In this document: one piece after another, positions 44,464 through 51,931 of the stretch
How positions within the stretch are numbered: position 1 is the stretch's first letter
Layout of the letters: each line of letters begins with the position of its first letter
Source: UBA7446 sp965656545
Lineage (GTDB): Bacteria; Bacteroidota; Bacteroidia; Flavobacteriales; Flavobacteriaceae
Length of the DNA stretch: 64,000 nt
Assembly (NCBI GenBank): GCA_965656545.1
Contig: CBFHKZ010000006.1
Span: forward strand, 1 to 64,000
Direction: 5' to 3'
Program-made: the position numbers and the translations under genes
Notes under the pieces: model-generated
Database searches by the model: none
Seen by the model: only the letters and a program-made list of their open reading frames with translations
Told to the model about the DNA's origin: nothing

Positions 44464-46015
44464 GCATTTTTTTAATAAGAATAGGTTTTAATACAATCAT
44501 CAAGATTCCTGCCAAAACAGGTATTACAAAGAAAATCAAGAAAAAGTTTGACAGACCGTAGGCTTCTGAAATTTTGTCAATATAACTTCCTGTTTTTCCT
44601 CCTAAATAATTTGCAACGGCACTACAAACAAACCAGAAGCCAAACATAAGGCCAACTAACTTTATAGGGGCCAACTTACTCACATAAGACAAACCAACGG
44701 GTGAAACGCACAGTTCTCCCATGGTGTGGAACAAATACGCCAAGATGAGCCAAACAATGCTAACGCTAGCCTGTTCTGCACCCAACGGAATACCCCAAGC
44801 ACCGAAAGCCAAGAAGGCAAACCCTGTTCCCAAAAGAATAAGGCCAATAGCAAATTTTACAGGTCCGCTAGGGTTGAATTTGGAAGCCCATATTTTTGAA
44901 AACAAAGGCGCCAATAAAATAATATAAAGCGAATTTAAAACTGAAAACCAAGAAGCGGGGATTTCAGTTGCGGTTTCTGAAAACTCACGCACAATCATCC
45001 AAATAACGATGCCCCAAATAATGGCAAAGCTTGCGCCTAAGAATAGATTAGACAGCATGAAATTACTGAGCATTTTACTAAACAAGCCATAAAGCACTAT
45101 GGTCAAAACAACCATTGGAACGAGGGTGATGATGGTATTGGCTACCTTAAAGATACTGGAAGCATCCCCAACCAATGTTCGTTGGGTAAAATCTTTTGCG
45201 AATATGGTCATGGAGCCGCCTGCTTGTTCAAATGCCCACCAAAAGAAAATCGTGAATATGGAAAAAACAACAATGACAATCAAACGGTCTATTTCAACCT
45301 TAGAAAATCCTTTCTTTATTTTTTGGTCTTTGTCAACCGGCTGTGCTTCTGCAAGCTTTTTGGGGGTTATTCCAATATTGCCAAATATTTTTTGAGCATA
45401 CCAAAACTGCAACATTCCAAAGAACATAAAAATACCAGCCAAGCCAAAACCGAGGTGCCAACCTACTTTTTCGCCTATGTACCCACAGAGCAGTATTCCC
45501 AAGAAAGCACCAGCATTGATACCCATATAGAAAATGGTATAACCGCCATCTTTGCGCTTGTCTCCATCTTTATACAATTGCCCTACAATGGAAGAAATAT
45601 TGGGTTTAAAAAAACCATTACCAATGATTAACAATACCAAGCCAAGGTAGAAAAAGGAATCTGTAAAGGTTTCTAGTGCCATGGAAGCATGTCCTAAAGT
45701 CATGATCAAAGCACCCAAAACAGTTGCATTGCGGTAGCCAAGAAATTTATCAGCGAGGAATCCACCAAGGATGGGTGTAAGGTATACCAAGCCTGTGTAT
45801 AGTCCATACAACTGTAAGGCATCTTCGTTGGACCATGCCCAGCCGTCGTTCATGATGGATGATGTGAGGAACAACACCAATATGGCGCGCATGCCGTAGT
45901 AGCTAAAGCGCTCCCACATTTCGGTGAAAAATAAAACAAATAACCCAACAGGGTGGTTTAGAATGGTCTTTTGGTTAAGGGCGGAACCGCCAAATTGTGC
46001 TTCCATAAAATACAT
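44450..46015 (-). CDS. POT family proton-coupled peptide transporter
   Basis: Inner-membrane importer for di- and tripeptides, 521 residues, with about 12-14 hydrophobic helices. PTR2 signatures: GLFVLFFTEMWERFSYYGMRAILVLFLT near the N-terminus (the ExxER motif), GGFLADKFLGYRNATVLGA and FYMGINAGAFLGILLCGYIGE. The ATG at 46015 is used; another in-frame ATG at 46006 is equally possible. The thioredoxin-like gene is coupled downstream. The HMG-CoA reductase gene diverges from it. Confidence 0.93.
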   Translation of the reverse strand: MYFMEAQFGGSALNQKTILNHPVGLFVLFFTEMWERFSYYGMRAILVLFLTSSIMNDGWAWSNEDALQLYGLYTGLVYLTPILGGFLADKFLGYRNATVLGALIMTLGHASMALETFTDSFFYLGLVLLIIGNGFFKPNISSIVGQLYKDGDKRKDGGYTIFYMGINAGAFLGILLCGYIGEKVGWHLGFGLAGIFMFFGMLQFWYAQKIFGNIGITPKKLAEAQPVDKDQKIKKGFSKVEIDRLIVIVVFSIFTIFFWWAFEQAGGSMTIFAKDFTQRTLVGDASSIFKVANTIITLVPMVVLTIVLYGLFSKMLSNFMLSNLFLGASFAIIWGIVIWMIVREFSETATEIPASWFSVLNSLYIILLAPLFSKIWASKFNPSGPVKFAIGLILLGTGFAFLAFGAWGIPLGAEQASVSIVWLILAYLFHTMGELCVSPVGLSYVSKLAPIKLVGLMFGFWFVCSAVANYLGGKTGSYIDKISEAYGLSNFFLIFFVIPVLAGILMIVLKPILIKKMHGID

Positions 46016-46070
46016 TGATAGATAGCTAATATATGATTTTTATATAAAGTTACACTTTCCCCAACAGTCG

Positions 46071-46078
46071 TATCTTTG
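46071..46078 (+). promoter_or_regulatory. Bacteroidota -7 promoter element (TATCTTTG) for the HMG-CoA reductase gene
   Basis: TATCTTTG fits TAnnTTTG and ends only four bases before the ATG, so the predicted transcription start falls at or beside the start codon. Confidence 0.5.
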
Positions 46079-46082
46079 CAAT

Positions 46083-47414
46083 ATGACAAAAGGCAAAGGG
46101 CAAGGTGCATTCGTTTCGGGGTTTTCCAAAAAAACCAAGGCTGAAAAACTAGATTGGGTCAGCCAACAGTTTCACAATCCCGCCCAAGCATTGGAGGTGC
46201 TACAAAACTACAACCACAGCAACAAGGAACTGCAAACCCTCCACGATGAGTTTATCGAAAACGCCATAACCAATTTTTATATGCCGCTCGGCGTGGCGCC
46301 CAATTTTAACATCAACGGCACCGTTCTGACCATCCCCATGGCAATTGAAGAAAGCTCCGTGGTTGCGGCAGCATCCAACGCCGCCAAATTTTGGAGCACC
46401 AAAGGCGGATTTACAGCAACCATACTAGGCACCGAAAAGGTTGGACAGGTCCATTTTATGTATCGCGGTGACTCCCAAAAACTACATCAGTTTTTTGAGC
46501 AGTACAAGACTGCACTTTTAGCATCAACGGATCAAATCACGCAGAATATGCGCAGCCGAGGCGGGGGTATTACGGCACTTAGCTTGGTAGACAAAAGCGA
46601 TGCGATAACAGATTATTACCAACTGGATGTGCGTTTCGAAACCCAAGATGCGATGGGCGCAAACTTTATCAATTCCTGTTTAGAACAACTGGCTACCCAG
46701 CTGAAAACATTGGCCACAAAATATCCTGATTTTTCTGAGGAAGAAAAAGCCATTGAGGTAGTTATGAGCATCTTGTCAAACTATGTGCCCAACTGCATGG
46801 TTGAGGCGGCTGTTAGTTGTCCAGTAAATGAACTTTTACCAACAGTTGAGGACAGCATACTTTTTGCCGAGAAGTTTGTGCAAGCCGTAAGGATTGCAGA
46901 AGTGGAACCCTTCCGAGCAGTGACCCACAACAAAGGCATCATGAATGGCATAGACGCCGTCGTGATGGCCAGTGGAAATGACTTTAGGGCAGTGGCCGCA
47001 GGCATACATGCCCATGCAGCAGCTAGCGGGCAATACCGCAGTCTTTCTAAGGCGGAAATCAAGGATGATGTTTTTAAATTTTCACTAAGAGTGCCATTGG
47101 CAATAGGTACTGTTGGTGGATTGACCAAGCTTCACCCTTTGGTGCGTTGGTGTCATGAACTCATGGGAACACCCAATGCGCAAGAGCTGATGCAGATAGT
47201 TGCCGTTGCGGGATTGGCACAGAATTTTGCAGCGGTAAAAAGTTTGGTTACCACTGGCATCCAACAAGGGCATATGAAAATGCATCTCTTGAATATTCTA
47301 AATCAGCATCAAGCAACGGAATCAGAAAAAAAAGCAGCAATAGTACACTTTAAAGACAATACCGTTTCCCACCATACGGTTGCTGACTTGCTGGCAAAAC
47401 TCCGCAACACATGA
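46083..47414 (+). CDS. Hydroxymethylglutaryl-CoA reductase, class II
   Basis: Interconverts HMG-CoA and mevalonate, 443 residues. Class II signatures: VSGFSKKTKAEKLDWV at the start, IEESSVVAAASNAAKFW, DAMGANFINSCLEQL, NKGIMNGIDAVVMASGNDFRAVAAGIHAHAAASGQY and GTVGGLTKLHP. It resembles the form often named degradative, but in flavobacteria it is taken to serve the mevalonate route to isoprenoids. The overlapping GHMP kinase gene downstream supports that. The start codon nearly coincides with the predicted transcription start. Confidence 0.95.
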   Translation: MTKGKGQGAFVSGFSKKTKAEKLDWVSQQFHNPAQALEVLQNYNHSNKELQTLHDEFIENAITNFYMPLGVAPNFNINGTVLTIPMAIEESSVVAAASNAAKFWSTKGGFTATILGTEKVGQVHFMYRGDSQKLHQFFEQYKTALLASTDQITQNMRSRGGGITALSLVDKSDAITDYYQLDVRFETQDAMGANFINSCLEQLATQLKTLATKYPDFSEEEKAIEVVMSILSNYVPNCMVEAAVSCPVNELLPTVEDSILFAEKFVQAVRIAEVEPFRAVTHNKGIMNGIDAVVMASGNDFRAVAAGIHAHAAASGQYRSLSKAEIKDDVFKFSLRVPLAIGTVGGLTKLHPLVRWCHELMGTPNAQELMQIVAVAGLAQNFAAVKSLVTTGIQQGHMKMHLLNILNQHQATESEKKAAIVHFKDNTVSHHTVADLLAKLRNT

Positions 47415-48313
47415 AGTTTTACGCCAAGGGAAAATTATTGCTGACAGCCGAATATGCCGTTTTGGGTGGGGCCAAAGCACTTGCACTACCCACCAAATTA
47501 GGGCAATCACTCGAAATTACCGAAACCACAACCGGGACAGTTACATGGAAAAGCGTTGATGTCAATGGTCAGTTGTGGTATGAAAATAGCTTTGACATAA
47601 AAACGTTTGCGACACAACAACAAAACGATGCTATTGGGCAGCGTTTACAGCAACTCTTTCTAGTAATCAACAAAGTAAATCCAACGCTTATGACAAACGC
47701 CGATGGGCTGTTGATTGTGAGTACGCTCGAGTTTGATCGCAATTGGGGGCTGGGAAGCTCTTCAACCTTGGTTTCATTATTGGCCCAGTGGTCTGAAGTG
47801 AATCCTTATGTACTGCTTCAAAAGGTATTTGGTGGAAGTGGCTATGACGTTGCTTGTGCAACGGCTGACGGTGCGCTTTTGTATGAACGCACAAACGCAA
47901 TTCATCCAACCGTTACTGCGGTTGATTTTAACCCCACGTTTAAAGACCAGTTGTTTTTTGTGTACCTCAACCAAAAGCAAGACAGCCAACAGGCAGTTGC
48001 TGCCTTTGACAGCGGCATGCTTACGCCACAAAAAATGAAAATAATAAATGAACTAACGCTTTCCTTTTTAGCGGACTTAACATTAGCAGATTTTCAAAAC
48101 TTAATGACGCAACACGAAGCAATTATTGCTAGTTTGATCCATGCTACGCCCATTCAAAATCGCTTATTTGATGATTATGCTGGAGCTATCAAAAGCTTGG
48201 GTGCGTGGGGCGGTGATTTTATTTTGGCTTGTGGAGCTGCGGATACAGTAGATTATTTTGCTCAAAAAGGGTACAACACTTGTTTTACATACCAATCGCT
48301 AATAGGCAACTAG
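47411..48313 (+). CDS. GHMP kinase (GYDIA family, mevalonate pathway candidate)
   Basis: A 300-residue small-molecule kinase. Motifs: KFYAKGKLLLTAEYAVLGGAKAL at the N-terminus, the phosphate loop WGLGSSSTLVSLLA (about 112-125) and GGSGYDVACATADGALLYE, which gives the family its GYDIA name. Likely phosphorylates mevalonate or phosphomevalonate; the exact step is not decided by sequence. The ATG overlaps the HMG-CoA reductase stop (ATGA). Its TAG stop shares a CTAG with the TAG of the convergent histidine kinase gene. Confidence 0.9.
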   Translation: MKFYAKGKLLLTAEYAVLGGAKALALPTKLGQSLEITETTTGTVTWKSVDVNGQLWYENSFDIKTFATQQQNDAIGQRLQQLFLVINKVNPTLMTNADGLLIVSTLEFDRNWGLGSSSTLVSLLAQWSEVNPYVLLQKVFGGSGYDVACATADGALLYERTNAIHPTVTAVDFNPTFKDQLFFVYLNQKQDSQQAVAAFDSGMLTPQKMKIINELTLSFLADLTLADFQNLMTQHEAIIASLIHATPIQNRLFDDYAGAIKSLGAWGGDFILACGAADTVDYFAQKGYNTCFTYQSLIGN

Positions 48314-49527
48314 TTACGTGTTTTTAAGTCTAGCGGTGCATACAGGATGGCTTTTGTTCCGCTTGGAGTACCAGCGTCATTATATAAGTCTATCATCTCA
48401 AATGAGAGTTTTCGGTTGTTGTAATAATTAAAAATATCAATCCTATCTCGCATAATTTGGGTAGCATGTGACTTGTATTTGGCGTATCCTTCTTTTTGTG
48501 CAGCTGCTGCTTCGCGGCCAATACCATTATCTGTTACACTTATGCGCAGCATCTCGTTCTCGAGATCTAATTTAATTTTTATCTCTCCTGTGTCCTGTTT
48601 TGGTATAAGACCATGCACAATGGCGTTTTCGACAATAGGTTGTAGCATCATACAGGGTAAATAGACAGCTTTTTGAACGATTTTTGGATCAACACGTATT
48701 TCCAAATCAATTTTCTGGTCAAGTCTGTGATCTTGTAATTCAACATAATTTTTAATGTATCTTAATTCATCCGCTACCGTAACCTTATCCACACTACTCA
48801 TATCAATGGTGTCGCGAATAAGTCTAGAAAAGGAAGCCATATATTTGTTAAACTCTTTTTCTCCACCCAATACCATAGCACCTTGCATGCCATTCAAGGC
48901 ATTAAAAATAAAATGCGGATTCATTTGCGCGCGATAAGCTTTGGCCTCTAAATTTGAAACTTCAAGGTTTCTGTCCCGACGTTCTTCCAGAAGTTTACTT
49001 TCAAGTGATAAAAAAGCATAAAACATTACTAGGGCTAAAATGATAAAAATCGAAATGCACCACCAAGTGAGGTAAAAAGGGGTTTTGATAAAAATATCAT
49101 ATTGCAAAACATTACTGGAAAATTGACCATCCCGTTCACCGCGTATGTGAAGCTCATGGTCGCCCCTACTTAAACCAATTAAATGAATTTCTGAACCTGC
49201 ATTTTTCCATTGGCTCAAGGATGCTTCACCCGTAACTTTATAAGCATATTGTATGCTGGAATCGTCTTCAAGCGAAACAAAAATATGATTGTAATTTCTA
49301 GGTAAGTTTAAAACAGTACTCGTGCTGTTTGCATCAATATAGGTATGCGCTTTTGTGTTGACATCTATATATTCAATTTGCTTTAACTTAATTTCAAAAG
49401 CATCAGGGGTCTGGGCAATTGTTTTAGCGCTAGTAAGGGAAATAATTAAAGAAAATAAAACACAAAAAAAGGGGTAAGTGCGCGTTTGGCACGGTTCGTG
49501 TGTAGGTAGTGTGTAATGTCGTAACAT
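48310..49527 (-). CDS. LytS-type sensor histidine kinase with Y_Y_Y domain
   Basis: A 405-residue membrane kinase. Order: signal or anchor segment (PFFCVLFSLIISLTS), a periplasmic Y_Y_Y-like beta domain (about 75-145, with LSRGDHELHIRG), a membrane helix (LTWWCISIFIILALVMFYAFL), a coiled coil, the His_kinase motif QMNPHFIFNALN with the phosphorylated His, and an HATPase domain (PCMMLQPIVENAIVHGLIP, VTDNGIGREAA). These kinases usually act with a LytTR response regulator; none lies beside it here. The start at 49527 gives a plausible signal segment. Confidence 0.93.
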   Translation of the reverse strand: MLRHYTLPTHEPCQTRTYPFFCVLFSLIISLTSAKTIAQTPDAFEIKLKQIEYIDVNTKAHTYIDANSTSTVLNLPRNYNHIFVSLEDDSSIQYAYKVTGEASLSQWKNAGSEIHLIGLSRGDHELHIRGERDGQFSSNVLQYDIFIKTPFYLTWWCISIFIILALVMFYAFLSLESKLLEERRDRNLEVSNLEAKAYRAQMNPHFIFNALNGMQGAMVLGGEKEFNKYMASFSRLIRDTIDMSSVDKVTVADELRYIKNYVELQDHRLDQKIDLEIRVDPKIVQKAVYLPCMMLQPIVENAIVHGLIPKQDTGEIKIKLDLENEMLRISVTDNGIGREAAAAQKEGYAKYKSHATQIMRDRIDIFNYYNNRKLSFEMIDLYNDAGTPSGTKAILYAPLDLKTRN

Positions 49528-49551
49528 TTTTTATTGGTTATTGTTTTGACA

Positions 49552-49582
49552 CCCGCACTTTTCGAAGTGCGGGTTTTTTTTT
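49552..49582 (+). terminator. Strong plus-strand terminator between divergent genes
   Basis: A perfect 9-bp stem (CCCGCACTT / AAGTGCGGG) with a TTCG loop and nine T on the plus strand. No plus-strand gene ends nearby: the preceding one stops 1.2 kb upstream, past the oppositely oriented kinase gene. It may stop antisense transcription through the kinase gene. Confidence 0.85.
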
Positions 49583-49632
49583 GGGCGCATAAATATAACA
49601 TATGTTTACGAATTTATCTATAATTTAGCCAT

Positions 49633-50865
49633 ATGCATCCACTTTACGACTTTCTTACAAATAACAACTGGTCCGAAACATGGGCTTGGTGGGCTGATTT
49701 TACAGCCATTACCATTGTACTCCTTATCATTTCTTGGGTATTACGTGTTATCGCGCGTTTTATACTTGTTAATGCTTCGCATAGGATTTCAGGCGCTACA
49801 AAAACCACTATAGACGATGCGCTAATCGAACACAAGCTACCCAAAAACGTTTCCCGCTTTGTGCCTTACTTCTTCCTCCATGCTGCTATTCCATTCTGGA
49901 GCAACGGTAACGAAAAGGTTGATTCGTGGATTACAGCCGTAGTTGACGTTTATGCGGTATTGGTTGCCATACTTATCATACGAAGTCTTTTAAGGGCTTT
50001 TAGGCAACAGCTACAAAAGCAAAAACAATTTAAAGACAAGCCCATTGACAGCTATATACAAGTCGTCATGATTTTTTTGTGGGGCATCGGGGTACTGCTT
50101 TCACTTTCGATACTTTCGGGCAAAGAACTCGTGTATTTCTTTACAGGCTTAGGAGCTATTTCAGCAGTTATCCTATTGGTGTTCAAGGATACCATTCTGG
50201 GCTTTGTTGCCAGTATTCAAATCAGCGCAAATGATTTGGTCCGTATAGGCGACTGGATCACCATGGAGTCTTTTGGGGCAGATGGCGACGTTATTGAAAT
50301 CAACCTTTCTACCATTAAAGTGCGGAATTTTGACAATACCATTACAACGGTTCCTACCTATAAACTGCTGTCAAGCTCCATCAAAAACTGGCGTGGTATG
50401 AGCGAATCTGATGGGCGTCGCATCAAGCGACCGCTGTTTATAAGAGCCTCCTCTGTTCGCTTCTTAAACGCAAAAGAGTTGGATAGCGTATCTCAACTGG
50501 ACCGATTTAAAACCTTTGTCGAAAGCAAAAAAAGCGAGATTGAAGCCCACAACAAAGCGACTGAAGCAAATACTTCAATTCCGCTAAACGGAAGAAACCT
50601 GACCAATTTGGGCTTATTCAGATCCTATATTCAAACGTATTTGTCTCAACACCCCAACATCAATCAAAACCTAACGGTGATGTGTCGCCAGTTGGCACCT
50701 ACCCCACATGGAATACCTCTAGAGATCTATGCCTTTACATCTGATAAAGTATGGAAAAACCACGAGGGAATATCCGCTGATATTTTTGATCATGTTCTTG
50801 CATCAGCTTCCTTTTTTCAGCTTAAGATATTTGAATTTGAGCAGCATAGTACGAGTAATACCTAG
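49633..50865 (+). CDS. MscS family mechanosensitive ion channel
   Basis: Inner-membrane channel of 410 residues. Four hydrophobic helices precede the MscS core; the pore helix region reads YFFTGLGAISAVILLVFKDTILGFVASIQI, followed by the beta domain (ISANDLVRIGDWITMESFGADGDVIEINLSTIKVRNFDNTI split over it, with VPTYKLLSSSIKNW). It probably relieves osmotic stress. The TAG stop shares CTAG with the stop of the convergent DUF983 gene. Confidence 0.94.
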   Translation: MHPLYDFLTNNNWSETWAWWADFTAITIVLLIISWVLRVIARFILVNASHRISGATKTTIDDALIEHKLPKNVSRFVPYFFLHAAIPFWSNGNEKVDSWITAVVDVYAVLVAILIIRSLLRAFRQQLQKQKQFKDKPIDSYIQVVMIFLWGIGVLLSLSILSGKELVYFFTGLGAISAVILLVFKDTILGFVASIQISANDLVRIGDWITMESFGADGDVIEINLSTIKVRNFDNTITTVPTYKLLSSSIKNWRGMSESDGRRIKRPLFIRASSVRFLNAKELDSVSQLDRFKTFVESKKSEIEAHNKATEANTSIPLNGRNLTNLGLFRSYIQTYLSQHPNINQNLTVMCRQLAPTPHGIPLEIYAFTSDKVWKNHEGISADIFDHVLASASFFQLKIFEFEQHSTSNT

Positions 50866-51227
50866 CTTTTTTTTGGGTCGTAATTAATAAAAAAGCTTGC
50901 CCAAATCACTTTAGATAATTGGTAATTGTACGGGGCAAATAGTATTATCGTAATTGCGATAACCATTATTGACAAAACCATATTTTTTCCAAAGCCAAGC
51001 AAGAGCAACAACAGATATGTGGCAACTGCCATTGCAACACCCAAGGCATAGGAAACGTACATGGAACCGTAAAAAAAAGAAGGTTCAAGTTGATAAGAAA
51101 TCTTACAATTAGGGCACGATTTATTCATCGGTGAAATCCCTTTAAAACTATATGAGCTAAATCTAAACATTTTACCCTTTCTACACTTAGGGCAACGAAG
51201 CTTAAGCAAAGACACTAGATAATTCAT
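50862..51227 (-). CDS. DUF983 family small membrane protein
   Basis: A 121-residue protein with a zinc-ribbon-like N-terminus (LRCPKCRKGKMF and SCPNCKISYQLEPSFFYG, four Cys) followed by two membrane helices (VSYALGVAMAVATYLLLLLLGF, LSIMVIAITIILFAPYNYQL). This is the DUF983 pattern; its function is unknown. The frame is open to 51344, but the ATG at 51227 (MNYLVSLLKLRCPKC) is the usual family start, so the extra 39 residues are not used. Confidence 0.85.
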   Translation of the reverse strand: MNYLVSLLKLRCPKCRKGKMFRFSSYSFKGISPMNKSCPNCKISYQLEPSFFYGSMYVSYALGVAMAVATYLLLLLLGFGKNMVLSIMVIAITIILFAPYNYQLSKVIWASFFINYDPKKS

Positions 51228-51314
51228 GTAGATTTTTGAAGTAAAGTTAAAATAGCTAAAAACAAAAAAGCCCTCCAATACAGGAAAGCTTCTCATGGGT
51301 TCTCCTACGAACCT

Positions 51315-51336
51315 CTTGCAAACAACTGTTTGCAAG
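51315..51336. repeat. 22-bp palindrome between tRNA-Asp and DUF983 gene
   Basis: A perfect inverted repeat: CTTGCAAACA, a 2-base centre, TGTTTGCAAG. It has no T-run on either side, so it is not a typical terminator; it lies 40 bases past the tRNA 3' end and 88 before the DUF983 start. It may be a protein-binding site. Confidence 0.6.
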
Positions 51337-51375
51337 CAACACAACGCATTTAGTATTGAAAGCTTTTAAGCTTTG

Positions 51376-51449
51376 CGGTCTGGACGGGACTCGAACCCGC
51401 GACCCCATGCGTGACAGGCATGTATTCTAACCAGCTGAACTACCAGACC
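51376..51449 (-). tRNA. tRNA-Asp (anticodon GTC)
   Basis: The minus strand folds as a 74-nt tRNA: acceptor stem GGTCTGG / CCAGACC with discriminator G, D-arm with GTTCAGCTGGTTAGAAT, anticodon loop CCTGTCACG reading GTC, and T-arm GCGGGTTCGAGTCCCGT. The 3' CCA is not encoded. It has a consensus promoter 19-48 bases upstream and follows trxA by 65 bases. Confidence 0.97.
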
Positions 51450-51467
51450 CTTTGCGTTAGGTGGGTG

Positions 51468-51497
51468 CAAATATACACGCATTTTCGGATACACAAA
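51468..51497 (-). promoter_or_regulatory. Consensus Bacteroidota promoter for tRNA-Asp
   Basis: On the minus strand TTTG (51494-51497), 18 bases, then TATATTTG (51468-51475): a full match to TTTG-N17-23-TAnnTTTG. The tRNA 5' end is 18 bases downstream. Confidence 0.8.
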
Positions 51498-51514
51498 AGC
51501 AAAAAGAATATTGA

Positions 51515-51832
51515 CTATAACTGTTGGTCAATTGCAGTGGCATAAACAGCCTTTGGAGACACACCAACCTTGCGGTCAACAAGCTCACCATTTTTAAATA
51601 AAAGTACCGTTGGAATATTACGAACCCCAAATTTAGCAGCAAACTCTTGGTTGTTGTCAACGTCTACTTTTCCAACAACGGCTTTGCCCGCATACTCGTT
51701 ACTGAGCTCATCAATAATGGGGCCTACCATGCGGCAAGGACCACACCATTCTGCCCAAAAATCAACCAATACAGGTTGACTGGATTTTAAAACAACTTCT
51801 TCAAAGGATGCATCTGTAATTTCTAGTGCCAT
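51515..51832 (-). CDS. trxA: Thioredoxin
   Basis: Cytoplasmic disulfide reductase of 105 residues with the canonical fold: VLVDFWAEWCGPCRMVGP (Cys30, Cys33), KVDVDNNQEFAAKFGVRNIPTVLLFKNGE with the cis-Pro, and the C-terminal helix. Its promoter is a clean Bacteroidota match 22-50 bases upstream. Confidence 0.97.
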   Translation of the reverse strand: MALEITDASFEEVVLKSSQPVLVDFWAEWCGPCRMVGPIIDELSNEYAGKAVVGKVDVDNNQEFAAKFGVRNIPTVLLFKNGELVDRKVGVSPKAVYATAIDQQL

Positions 51833-51854
51833 AACATAATTATTTTTGGATATT

Positions 51855-51882
51855 CAAATGTACATTGTTTTTTTGCAACCAA
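51855..51882 (-). promoter_or_regulatory. Consensus Bacteroidota promoter for trxA
   Basis: On the minus strand TTG (51880-51882), 17 bases, then TACATTTG (51855-51862), 22 bases before the trxA ATG. A clean TTG-N17-TAnnTTTG promoter. Confidence 0.75.
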
Positions 51883-51931
51883 TACAATAATGCATCAGTA
51901 GTCGCTATTGAGATATTTGTAAAATCAATAG

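Noticed and set aside
47213..47230. TGGCACAGAATTTTGC resembling a sigma-54 promoter
   Set aside because: The GG-GC spacing is 11 instead of 10 and it lies inside the HMG-CoA reductase coding region, far from a gene start.
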